A DNA stretch of 59,037 nucleotides from CAVIQK01 sp964613035. Lineage in GTDB: Bacteria; Bacillota; Clostridia; Christensenellales; DTU072. Every line of letters begins with the position of its first letter. Position 1 is the stretch's first letter. A model generated the notes under the pieces. It saw only the letters and a list, made by a program, of their open reading frames with translations, was not told the origin of the DNA and searched no databases. Location: NCBI GenBank assembly GCA_964613035.1, contig CAZTFQ010000011.1, forward strand, positions 1 through 59,037, given 5' to 3'. Positions 16,514-24,520 of this stretch are shown piece by piece. Made by a program: the position numbers and the translations under genes.

Positions 16514-17980
16514 TTATAATTTACTGGTTCTTGTTATTTGTAGACTCGAGACGTCGATTTCCACTCGAGATTTTTCCGTAAGATAGGGTTCTTCCGCATT
16601 AAGCCACAATGCAACGTAACGCTCGAATCCTTTTAGGTAGCAGTAACACAATTTTTTATCGCCGACGACTTCTTCGTCGAGACATTTTTTTACGGTTATT
16701 CCCCTTTTGCTCGGCTTAGCCTCGGTTTGATTTGAAAACGTCACGGATACGGAAGAAGACGGATGCTTTTCTGCAAGAAATATTTTACCGCAAGGTAAAA
16801 TTAATTTCTTTCCCGACAATCGTCCATGGCAACGATTGGAATATACTCTGTAGTGAGCAAGCACTCTGTTGCCGTCCTTATCGGACAGCTCCATACCGGT
16901 CGTAGCGAAACACAGGCAACCCGAAAAGTCTTTGTCGTCGACATTGAGAAACAGTTCTGTTCCGTCAAAAAGTCTGAAGACGTTCTTTGAGAGACGTTCT
17001 GCGGAAATTTTGATATCCCCGTATACGGGGCGCGTATGTATCGACGTCGTAGGCACGACGACCGTTACGTCGCCGTATTCTCCGATAAATCTTTGAGAAA
17101 AATTATCGTCCACAGACCATTCGCAATCACAAAATTTAAGAATTTTTCCGTCAAAATGCCCGTCGAGCAGAAGATTCTTTTTTTGTCCGCCGACTAAACC
17201 GTTGTCGTCGAAACGTTGTTTTTTTCCTACGTAAGGATTGAACATACCGTCTTCGTCCATAATCGAAGACGGCGCAATCGTTTCCAGCACGCTCTGCGAA
17301 TCGGGGTTATGCAAAACGAAATCTTTCTTCCCCTGTTGTATGACTCTGCCGTCTTTCATTATTATCAGATGATCCGCAAGCAACATTGCTTCCGACAAAT
17401 TATGCGTAACGTATAAAAACGTAACTTCCGGCAAGCTCTCCTTGAGTTGTTTTATATACGCCGCATATTTTATACGCTGCGGCTCTGCGATATTGGACAT
17501 CGGTTCGTCGAAAAGGATCGCTTTAGGACGAGTGACGACGGCTTTTGCCAAAGCGACTCGCTGTTGTTGACCTCCCGAAAGCTGCCCCGGGAGCTGACCT
17601 GCGACGTCGGTCAATTCAAACTGCTTAAGAGTGTCTCTTATACGTCGGTCCTCTTCTTCTCGCGGAAGACGATATCTGCTCAATGCAAGGGCTAAGTTTT
17701 CCCAAACCGTAAAACGGGGATACAGCACGTATTCCTGAAAAACCATTGCCACGTTGCGGTCTTTCGCCGCTATTCCGTCGGCAAGGATGCCGTCGAGATA
17801 CAGTTCTCCGGCGGTAGGTTTTTCCAACCCTGCGATTACTCGTAGAAAGGTAGATTTTCCGCATCCGGACTCGCCTAAAATGACCGCGAAATCGCCGTCG
17901 GGCACATCCATAGATACGTCTCTCAGGGCATAGGCGCCTTTTTCAAAGACTTTTTTTAGATATCTTGCGGTTATCTTCAT
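16514..17980 (-). CDS. ABC transporter ATP-binding protein (sugar-importer MalK/UgpC-like N-terminal domain, divergent C-terminal region)
   Basis: This 488-residue protein has Walker A GESGCGKS (36-43), Q-loop FQEYVLYP, signature LSGGQ (134-138), Walker B AILFDE (154-159) and the switch His193. The D-loop, SNLD in MalK-type ATPases, reads SNIA (162-165), which loses the conserved Asp. The C-terminal 250 residues do not show the expected clean TOBE repeats and are Cys-rich. No MalF/MalG-type permease is in its operon. It overlaps the DUF624-like gene by 4 bases (ATGA) and precedes GH2. ATP binding is certain; the transport partner is unclear. Confidence 0.85.
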   Translation of the reverse strand: MKITARYLKKVFEKGAYALRDVSMDVPDGDFAVILGESGCGKSTFLRVIAGLEKPTAGELYLDGILADGIAAKDRNVAMVFQEYVLYPRFTVWENLALALSRYRLPREEEDRRIRDTLKQFELTDVAGQLPGQLSGGQQQRVALAKAVVTRPKAILFDEPMSNIAEPQRIKYAAYIKQLKESLPEVTFLYVTHNLSEAMLLADHLIIMKDGRVIQQGKKDFVLHNPDSQSVLETIAPSSIMDEDGMFNPYVGKKQRFDDNGLVGGQKKNLLLDGHFDGKILKFCDCEWSVDDNFSQRFIGEYGDVTVVVPTTSIHTRPVYGDIKISAERLSKNVFRLFDGTELFLNVDDKDFSGCLCFATTGMELSDKDGNRVLAHYRVYSNRCHGRLSGKKLILPCGKIFLAEKHPSSSVSVTFSNQTEAKPSKRGITVKKCLDEEVVGDKKLCYCYLKGFERYVALWLNAEEPYLTEKSRVEIDVSSLQITRTSKL

Positions 17981-18939
17981 TCTTTTTCCGTCCGATTGTC
18001 GTCTACAGATTCTTCCTCGTCGTCTGCTATATACGAGGGATCCGTAACTTCTAAGAAGCTTTTTCCGTCTTTAAGTCCCATTCCGACGAAATCGGGATAT
18101 TCTTTAACATTGATATATCTGTCGAACACGTACAGACAAAATTCTGTCTGAGCGAAGACGACGTAGCACGTACCGACGGTCAGCACAAGGCATAGGATAA
18201 TCAATTTAGCCAAGCCCCAGGGTAAAAACCAACATACGATCATCGGAGCTGCGGTGACGCACAGGACGCCGAAAGACGAAAACAATTTTTTGAAGGTCAA
18301 TGCCATGCTGTTAAGTAACAGTTTTGACGTGCTTACGTTATATAACGACGCCTGAGCGTATGAGAACGTCGCGACTATCAGAGCGATGACTCTCGCCACG
18401 TAGCACAAACAAATCGCCGTAGTCCAGAAAAAGGAATTGTCTTCACTCATAGTAAGGCTACAGACTGAAATTAAATATTCCGTCAGCGCAACGAATATTC
18501 CGAGTATCAATCCGATGAGGAAAAATTGTTTCCAGCTTTTTTTGATACCGTCGATGAAGTCGTGACCGACTTTAACGGGTTGCCCCCAGCAAAGCTTTCT
18601 CGCAACGTAAAACACGCCCGCCAGTCCGATCGAAGCCAATGCAAGCAAAATCGCGTCCGTACCGTATCTCAGCAGAGTCAAATTGATGAGATAAGAAAAC
18701 TTTTCGGCAACGGTCATGTTTTGTGTAAAAGTATCGACGTATCCTACGGCGAGCATATCCCAGACCAAAAGCAATATCCAAAAAGGCGCGCAAAGCAGAT
18801 TGGCGCGAAAAAGAATACCGAAGCGGCTCTTAAACAGGACAAAGAATTGTTGACGTCTGGTAGCAGGCAAATTATCCGACGTAAAATCGTCGGAGCGTTG
18901 CTTGCCGAATATCATTTTATAAACAAGACCTTTTTTCAT
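17977..18939 (-). CDS. DUF624/YesL-like integral membrane protein
   Basis: This 320-residue protein has about six hydrophobic segments, a basic N-terminus and a very acidic C-terminal tail. The pattern of RFGILFRANLLCAPFWILLL and the later NSMALTFKKLF segment resembles YesL (DUF624) proteins, which commonly sit in sugar ABC-importer operons and whose role is unknown. It overlaps both neighbours by 4 bases. In this operon it occupies the position where a permease would be expected, but it has no EAA loop, so I do not call it a permease. Confidence 0.65.
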   Translation of the reverse strand: MKKGLVYKMIFGKQRSDDFTSDNLPATRRQQFFVLFKSRFGILFRANLLCAPFWILLLVWDMLAVGYVDTFTQNMTVAEKFSYLINLTLLRYGTDAILLALASIGLAGVFYVARKLCWGQPVKVGHDFIDGIKKSWKQFFLIGLILGIFVALTEYLISVCSLTMSEDNSFFWTTAICLCYVARVIALIVATFSYAQASLYNVSTSKLLLNSMALTFKKLFSSFGVLCVTAAPMIVCWFLPWGLAKLIILCLVLTVGTCYVVFAQTEFCLYVFDRYINVKEYPDFVGMGLKDGKSFLEVTDPSYIADDEEESVDDNRTEKE

Positions 18940-19436
18940 TCTTTTTCCGCAAAGTAAGCCAATATATCGTCTAGTAATGTTTTTTGAGTTTCGTAAGAAT
19001 CGGAGTTGACGAGCATATACATATCGTCGCCTACCGAAATTCCTATAGAGTCGTCCTCATAATCGAGAGTGTCGTCGAAACCGTCCAGCGTCGCGAAGAG
19101 ACCGAATTCCGCCACGGCGAGAGCTTCTTCTCGAGATAAAACGAATACGTCTATTGTGGTTGCTTTTACTCCGAACGCCTGCGCATACATACTGTCGGAG
19201 GGATTATACACGCCGAAAGAGCACTTTTCCATACCGTAATTATCGGCTATATTTTCAATCGCGAGTCGGTCGTCCGCGGTCAACCATTCGTCGGAGCCGA
19301 CCCAAAGCTCTAGAGTCAATTCCGCAGAAGGTCTTGACATCCAATAAAACGCCAACCCCCATACGCCGAAGGAAACAACGACTATTAATATCCAAAGCCA
19401 GCCTTTACGGAGGTAATATTTAGCCTTATCTATCAT
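18936..19436 (-). CDS. Membrane-anchored small protein, possibly a truncated solute-binding-like domain
   Basis: This 166-residue protein has one N-terminal transmembrane segment (about residues 13-33) with a short basic cytoplasmic end and no lipobox. The extracytoplasmic part (LTLELWVGSDEWLTADDRLAIEN...) and the later GISVGDDMYMLVNSDS segment recall fragments of family-1 extracellular solute-binding proteins, which are normally about 400 residues. It may be a reduced, tethered sensor or binding subunit. The gene overlaps both neighbours by 4 bases. I do not recognise a named family. Confidence 0.6.
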   Translation of the reverse strand: MIDKAKYYLRKGWLWILIVVVSFGVWGLAFYWMSRPSAELTLELWVGSDEWLTADDRLAIENIADNYGMEKCSFGVYNPSDSMYAQAFGVKATTIDVFVLSREEALAVAEFGLFATLDGFDDTLDYEDDSIGISVGDDMYMLVNSDSYETQKTLLDDILAYFAEKE

Positions 19437-19912
19437 TCTATTACCTCTTCTCTATATGCGACGACGTTTTTCCCGACCAGCATAAGCTGATACGTTTTGT
19501 CCGGTTGAAAGGGATTGTTCAATAAGGTCGGAAGCAACAATTCTCTATCGCCGAATTGTAGAACGGAGTATATTATTCCGTCGGTTTCGACGACTTCTTT
19601 TTCTCCTAAAAAAGTCAACGCGTCGTACTCTTTATTCGCGTCGCGGATACGAGAGACAAACTTAGACACCGTTCTATATTGCGGAGGCACTTTTATAAAC
19701 AATATTACGCTCCATACATAGGGTACGGTCATGAGAGAATCGACTATCCATGCCGCGATATAGGATATTTTATCCGTCAGCGCGAGTGCGACGAACGCGC
19801 CGATCGATACGACGAAAACAACGCTTATCAGCGAAAAAATCAAATTGCGTTTTTTATTTTGTTCGGCTAGTTTACTTACCGTCTCAAAATCATAGATTTC
19901 GATGAATTCCAC
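19433..19912 (-). CDS. Two-transmembrane-segment protein of unknown function, first gene of the GH2 operon
   Basis: This 159-residue protein starts with GTG (GGAG 5 bases upstream). The N-terminal 22 residues are cytoplasmic, then two hydrophobic segments (about 24-46 and 50-72) are followed by a soluble domain of about 85 residues (KVPPQYRTVSKFVSRIRDAN...). No known family is recognised. It overlaps the next gene by 4 bases, and with the following three genes forms a tightly coupled membrane/ATPase module that ends in GH2. Confidence 0.6.
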   Translation of the reverse strand: MEFIEIYDFETVSKLAEQNKKRNLIFSLISVVFVVSIGAFVALALTDKISYIAAWIVDSLMTVPYVWSVILFIKVPPQYRTVSKFVSRIRDANKEYDALTFLGEKEVVETDGIIYSVLQFGDRELLLPTLLNNPFQPDKTYQLMLVGKNVVAYREEVIE

Positions 19913-19961
19913 TTTTTCTCCGACCGCACATAGTGCGCGTAAGACGTCGTTATCGTCTCTT

Positions 19962-19990
19962 ATTGTACACTAAAAGAATCTTTTTTCCAA
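19962..19990 (-). promoter_or_regulatory. Promoter of the GH2/ABC-module operon
   Basis: On the minus strand TTGGAA (19985-19990) and TACAAT (19962-19967) are 17 bases apart, about 50 bases before the GTG start. Confidence 0.5.
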
Positions 19991-20098
19991 ATCAATTACA
20001 TAAGCCGCTATAGAAATAACGGACTGTAAGCTGTCTTATACATAGGAGTCGTCATATGATGTAAATACGACGCCGAAACCGTACCGATTGCCTACAGT

Positions 20099-20147
20099 CC
20101 GACTCTTATCGGAATAGTCGGTCATCCGATGATGAGTCGAATGACCG
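20099..20147 (-). terminator. Overlapping hairpins after the GH43 gene
   Basis: Two stems share bases 20119-20121: CCGACT/AGTCGG (20099-20121) and CGGTCAT/ATGACCG (20119-20147). There is no T-run, so this is at best a weak or factor-assisted terminator. Confidence 0.35.
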
Positions 20148-20156
20148 ATAACCTAT

Positions 20157-22589
20157 TTAACGTTCTACACCGAGCTCGACCAGTTTAGCGCAGACTTCGT
20201 CTACGTTGTCCGTGATGGAATAGTTGCGGAATCTGGTATATGAGTTATAAGTCAACAGCGATACCGCGCAAGCGGTGTTGTCGTTGTCGGTGAAGCCTCT
20301 TAACGCGCCGTCCTTAAGAGCGAACGCCAGCGTATCGTTGACAAACATATAGCATTCGTCTCCGAGACGGGCTATAGCCAGCTTGGTATAACCGTCACCG
20401 GTATATTCGATACTGCCGACCTTAATTCTTTGGCTGTCGTAATTGCTCCAAACGTAATCTTTACCTGCGTCGTTACTTTCGACCCAGCCGACGTACTGAC
20501 CGGAATAATCGGCGGTACAATCGATATTGAAAAATACGAAGTAATCCGACAGAGCGTCCATCATAATACCGATCTTGGGGTAATTGTCGTTGAGATACGG
20601 GGTCGTATTATTAAGTACGGACAACTCTACTTCTACGTAGAAATCGGTAGAAACGATATCCTTGAAGTATAATTTCTGGAGATTGCCGCACCACGTTTTT
20701 TCTACGTAAGCGTTTTCTGTGCCGTCGTCGTGAGACAGGTCATAACCGTAATCGCTATTGAACTTACCCGCGCTACCGAATGTGGTGCTTTCGTATACGG
20801 GAGTGGGGCTACCGAACTCGGGCTCGCTGTAAGAATACTCGCTAAACTCTTTAACGGGGGCGGGGTTGTTAACTTTCTTACCGAGAACCATAATCTCATT
20901 GAGTGCTCTGGCTCCGTCTGCGAGAATGGATATCTCTATCTTATTGATAGGAAGCTCGTCGAACTCTAAGAGAGCATTGGCACCGGGGTAAATAATCTCG
21001 GAGAAAGTATCGGCGTTCCATTCATCGTCGAACTTAATATTGTTAACCTCTACCATAGCGGTCGTCGGCTGTCCCTCGGAATCGGTACCCGTATAATAAT
21101 ACAGTTTAATACTATTGATGCCCCAGAAAGCCTTTTCATAATCCGTGCTGTTGTAGATTATAACGGAGCGAGCGTTGATAAACTCGTCGAAGGTCATCGT
21201 GACGAGGACGTTGCCGTCGTCTGTCTCGAACTCGTTAACGGGGTCCGTATCGTGAATTTTTATCAATCCGTCGGTCAAATAGGACACGCTGCTGTCCGAA
21301 GAGACGTTTTCTACGGTCACGGTCGCAAGACCCGCGAGGTTTTCATAACCGGAAATTTCCGAAGGAAGGGGTTGATACGAATACGTAGGACCGTTGGAGT
21401 GGATAACGGTCTGTCCTTTATTATTCTCGACAAAAGTTATAGTATCCACTGCCAATGCTCTACCGTTACCTATATCGGTACGGTTGAGGAATGTATGATA
21501 CGCTATCATTATCTGATCGCCGCACTCGATGAAACAATGGTGACCCGCGCTGGAGAGGACGCCGCTCCACGCACTGTCCGTACCGATAATACGTCCGCCG
21601 TCTTCGGGTTGAATTTTAGTAAACTTACCCAGAGGACTATCGGCTACCGCTTGACGGACCTGATACATTTCCTGAGTATACGCATAGACCGAGAAAGTCA
21701 TATAATATTGACCGTCGTGGTAAAGCATATAGGGGGCTTCATTAACCGACGCGATACCGGAGCCTTCGTCTATATCGTTGTCGCTACGATCTACAGTAGA
21801 ATTGTAGAGCTTAGTAAGCTCGGTAAGAGTGCTATAATCGGGTTCTAGCCAAGAATTGAGTTTAACTCCGAAAATCGTTTGACCGTGCCAGTTACCGTTA
21901 CCGTCGTTGCCGTATCCGGAATAATAGAGATATTTATCTCCGGTCACGGGGTCGATAAACGGATGAACGTCGATCGTATCCTGACGTGCGAGCTCTGCGG
22001 GAATAGAAGGATTGGAGGGAGAAAAATCGTAAGCAGGCTCGGAGCCGCCGCGCAATGGCTTGAAAGGACCGTAAGGAGTTTCGGAATAAGCCACGTCTAT
22101 ACACTTACGAGCGTTGTCGTTGCGGTTATCTGCGTTGTAGAACAACAGATATCCGAGGTCTTCATCGAATAAAATTTCCGGTGCCCAGTGATTGTAGGCG
22201 TCCCAATTGTAGCTGAAGTCTGGTTGATATGCGACGGAAACGTATTCCCAGTTGGTCAAATCCTTACTACGCCAGCATTGAATACCGAAGCAACCGACTA
22301 AATCGGACGTGCCGTAAGCGTAGAACCAGCCTTCCTCCTCGCCGTGATCGATATAGATAACGTCGGGGTCGGCTATTTCGAATTTAAGCTCGTTGAGATA
22401 ATACAGATTTTTGTTATAATCGGTACTACTCATCTGAGCATTGGTCACGTAGGAGAACTCTCCCGTTGCCGTCTGATCGGAGTCGTCGGGCTCGTCGGGA
22501 ATACATGCCATCATCAAAACAAGACTTGCCATCAGTACTACCACCAAAAGTAAGATTTTTTTGTAATTAAAGTTTCTTTTCATTATCAT
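20157..22589 (-). CDS. Secreted GH43-family glycosidase lipoprotein with binding modules
   Basis: This 810-residue protein has a lipoprotein signal ending at Cys29 (LMMAC). The five-bladed propeller GH43 domain spans about 65-400, with candidate catalytic residues Asp74 (ADPDVIYID), Asp207 (IDVHPFIDP) and Glu284 (NEAPYMLYHDG). Next comes an F5/8-type (discoidin-like) region (about 415-570), then a C-terminal beta-sandwich (about 610-800) that resembles domains of the giant SGNH lipoprotein in this window. GH43 enzymes act mostly on alpha-L-arabinofuranosides and beta-xylosides. It lies downstream of the permease genes and is likely part of that operon. The AAGGAG site can serve either of two Met codons (residues 1 and 3). 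Confidence 0.88.
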   Translation of the reverse strand: MIMKRNFNYKKILLLVVVLMASLVLMMACIPDEPDDSDQTATGEFSYVTNAQMSSTDYNKNLYYLNELKFEIADPDVIYIDHGEEEGWFYAYGTSDLVGCFGIQCWRSKDLTNWEYVSVAYQPDFSYNWDAYNHWAPEILFDEDLGYLLFYNADNRNDNARKCIDVAYSETPYGPFKPLRGGSEPAYDFSPSNPSIPAELARQDTIDVHPFIDPVTGDKYLYYSGYGNDGNGNWHGQTIFGVKLNSWLEPDYSTLTELTKLYNSTVDRSDNDIDEGSGIASVNEAPYMLYHDGQYYMTFSVYAYTQEMYQVRQAVADSPLGKFTKIQPEDGGRIIGTDSAWSGVLSSAGHHCFIECGDQIMIAYHTFLNRTDIGNGRALAVDTITFVENNKGQTVIHSNGPTYSYQPLPSEISGYENLAGLATVTVENVSSDSSVSYLTDGLIKIHDTDPVNEFETDDGNVLVTMTFDEFINARSVIIYNSTDYEKAFWGINSIKLYYYTGTDSEGQPTTAMVEVNNIKFDDEWNADTFSEIIYPGANALLEFDELPINKIEISILADGARALNEIMVLGKKVNNPAPVKEFSEYSYSEPEFGSPTPVYESTTFGSAGKFNSDYGYDLSHDDGTENAYVEKTWCGNLQKLYFKDIVSTDFYVEVELSVLNNTTPYLNDNYPKIGIMMDALSDYFVFFNIDCTADYSGQYVGWVESNDAGKDYVWSNYDSQRIKVGSIEYTGDGYTKLAIARLGDECYMFVNDTLAFALKDGALRGFTDNDNTACAVSLLTYNSYTRFRNYSITDNVDEVCAKLVELGVER

Positions 22590-22644
22590 AAAACTCCTTA
22601 TGAAAATTTATGAGTTACATAACGGTTCTGATATGCCGTCGGGT

Positions 22645-23547
22645 TTACAATTTCATTCCGCTCGTAGCGATACCTTCTATGAAATATTTTTGAGCGCAGA
22701 GGTACAGAATCAACGTAGGAATCAATGCGATAATCGAGCCTGCCATAATCGTCGGGACGTTGGAAGAATACGCGCCCTGGAACGTTTTTAACGCGAGCTG
22801 AAGGGTTATCCACTCGTCGCTCTGGATGTATAGATACGGTCCGAAGTAGTCGTTATAACCGCCTATAAATCCGAGTAGACCTTGAGCAAGCAAGGCGGGC
22901 ACGCTGAGGGGGACCATGATCTTCCAGAAAATCTTGAAGTACCCGAGTCCGTCCAGTTTAGCCGCCTCGATAAGTTCCGTAGGAATGCCTGCATAGAATT
23001 GACGCATAAAGAATACGCACGTAGCCGCGCCGAATGCGCCGGGAATCATCAGAGGCAGAGGAGTGTCGACCCATCCGATCATATCGTAAATAAGGTAAGA
23101 CGGCGTGAGCATTATCGTACCCGGGATCATCATTGTTGCCAGCAATATCGAGAAAAGTAAATTCTTGCCCTTAAAGCGGAGCTTGGCAAAGGCATAAGCG
23201 CTCATCGAGGAGAAGAACAGTCCCAATATCGTCGGGGGAATGACTATGATGAGAGTATTGATGAAGCCTTTAAGCACAATCGGCATACCGTCCATAGATC
23301 CGCCTATATACGTGAAGACCTCGATATATCCCTGGAACGTGAATTCTTTCGGGAAGAACGAAAATACGGGATCGGAGGCTTCCTGCCAAGTCTTAAAAGA
23401 AGTGACGAGGACTATCGAGAACGGCGCCAAAATCCATATGGCGAAAAGGATTAACGCCAGATAAATACCGATTTTACTGACAATCCTCATTACTCTGGCT
23501 CTACGCGATAAATCGAGTTGTTTTTCTATATTTATTAGTTTAGTCAT
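22645..23547 (-). CDS. Carbohydrate ABC transporter permease (MalG/LacG type)
   Basis: This 300-residue protein has six hydrophobic segments. The cytoplasmic EAA loop is visible as LIEAAKLDGLGYFKIFWKI near residues 190-210, followed by VPLSVPALLAQG. The N-terminus is the usual basic, cytoplasmic stretch of this permease class. It pairs with the upstream MalF-type permease (8-base overlap) to form the membrane channel of a CUT1 oligosaccharide importer. The GH43 gene follows after 55 bases. Confidence 0.93.
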   Translation of the reverse strand: MTKLINIEKQLDLSRRARVMRIVSKIGIYLALILFAIWILAPFSIVLVTSFKTWQEASDPVFSFFPKEFTFQGYIEVFTYIGGSMDGMPIVLKGFINTLIIVIPPTILGLFFSSMSAYAFAKLRFKGKNLLFSILLATMMIPGTIMLTPSYLIYDMIGWVDTPLPLMIPGAFGAATCVFFMRQFYAGIPTELIEAAKLDGLGYFKIFWKIMVPLSVPALLAQGLLGFIGGYNDYFGPYLYIQSDEWITLQLALKTFQGAYSSNVPTIMAGSIIALIPTLILYLCAQKYFIEGIATSGMKL

Positions 23548-24448
23548 AACTCACCCACAGCTTAGAAATCGCAAAATTAAGTACGGTGAAGCCCAATATT
23601 ATCAGGGCGAGCAGCCACGCCGTAGCGGATGCTATACCCATTTCGTGATACTCGAATGCATATCGCCAGAGATAAAACACCACCGTTACGCCTGCGTTAT
23701 CGGGACCGCCGCTACCGGATATAATCTGCGGACGGGCAAACTCCTGTAGAGACCCTATAATACCTGTTATCAACAGATAAAAAGTCGTCGGAGAAATTGC
23801 GGGGACGGTGATGTGCAAAAAGCTTTGGAAAGCATTGGCGCCGTCCACCTTAGCCGCCTCATACAGAGAACCGTTGACGTTGGTCAGGGCGGCGCTGTAC
23901 AGAATGATTCCGAATCCCGTACCCGACCATATTCCCATAATAATGAGACAGGGGATGAAGGTGTCGGAATTACCCCACCAGTTGATTTTTTCTCCGCCGC
24001 CGGAGCTGATTAAATGGTTGATAATACCGTAGTTATAGTTAAAAATCCATTGCCACATAAGCGTAACGGCGACTACGGAGCACACGTAAGGAATGAAGTA
24101 AATCGTACGAAAGACTTTTTTTCCGCGAATATTTTTTGTAAGCAAAAACGCTACTATCAATGCGAGGAAGATATTAACGAAGGTAGACAAACTCATATAG
24201 AGAGTGTTGCCGATCGCTTTCCAAAACAAGTCGTCTTGAAGGACTGTAAGATAATTCTGTCCGTAATTGAAATTGGCACCCTCGAACGAGAAGAAAGTAA
24301 TATCGGTAAACGACATTATAAAAGCCAATACCATCGGAATCAGTCCGAACAACGCGAATCCTATCACCGGGACAATCGCCAGCAAAATACCGCTGATATT
24401 TTCTTTATTGGAGCGTTTTCTCTTGTGGAAAACATTATCAAGATACAT
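23540..24448 (-). CDS. Sugar ABC transporter permease (MalF/LacF type)
   Basis: This 302-residue protein has six hydrophobic segments and the EAA loop LYEAAKVDGANAFQSFLHI (about residues 195-215). It is the second membrane subunit of the CUT1 importer. It lies between the solute-binding protein gene (72 bases upstream, with a hairpin in the gap) and the MalG-type gene (8-base overlap). No ATPase gene is in this operon. Confidence 0.93.
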   Translation of the reverse strand: MYLDNVFHKRKRSNKENISGILLAIVPVIGFALFGLIPMVLAFIMSFTDITFFSFEGANFNYGQNYLTVLQDDLFWKAIGNTLYMSLSTFVNIFLALIVAFLLTKNIRGKKVFRTIYFIPYVCSVVAVTLMWQWIFNYNYGIINHLISSGGGEKINWWGNSDTFIPCLIIMGIWSGTGFGIILYSAALTNVNGSLYEAAKVDGANAFQSFLHITVPAISPTTFYLLITGIIGSLQEFARPQIISGSGGPDNAGVTVVFYLWRYAFEYHEMGIASATAWLLALIILGFTVLNFAISKLWVSYD

Positions 24449-24482
24449 AAAAACTATCTCCTAAGTGAATAAGGTTATATAT

Positions 24483-24505
24483 GCGGCGGAAAAATATTCC
24501 GCCGC
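24483..24505 (-). promoter_or_regulatory. Intra-operon hairpin after the solute-binding protein gene
   Basis: GCGGCGGA pairs with TCCGCCGC (8 bp, 7-base loop). Such stem-loops after binding-protein genes often stabilise that mRNA part or cause partial termination, giving more binding protein than permease. Confidence 0.6.
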
Positions 24506-24520
24506 AATCCGTCGAGTGTA

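Noticed and set aside
22645..24448. Complete ABC importer operon with its own ATPase
   Set aside because: No ATPase gene lies between the LacI gene and GH43; the nearest ATPases are in other transcription units.
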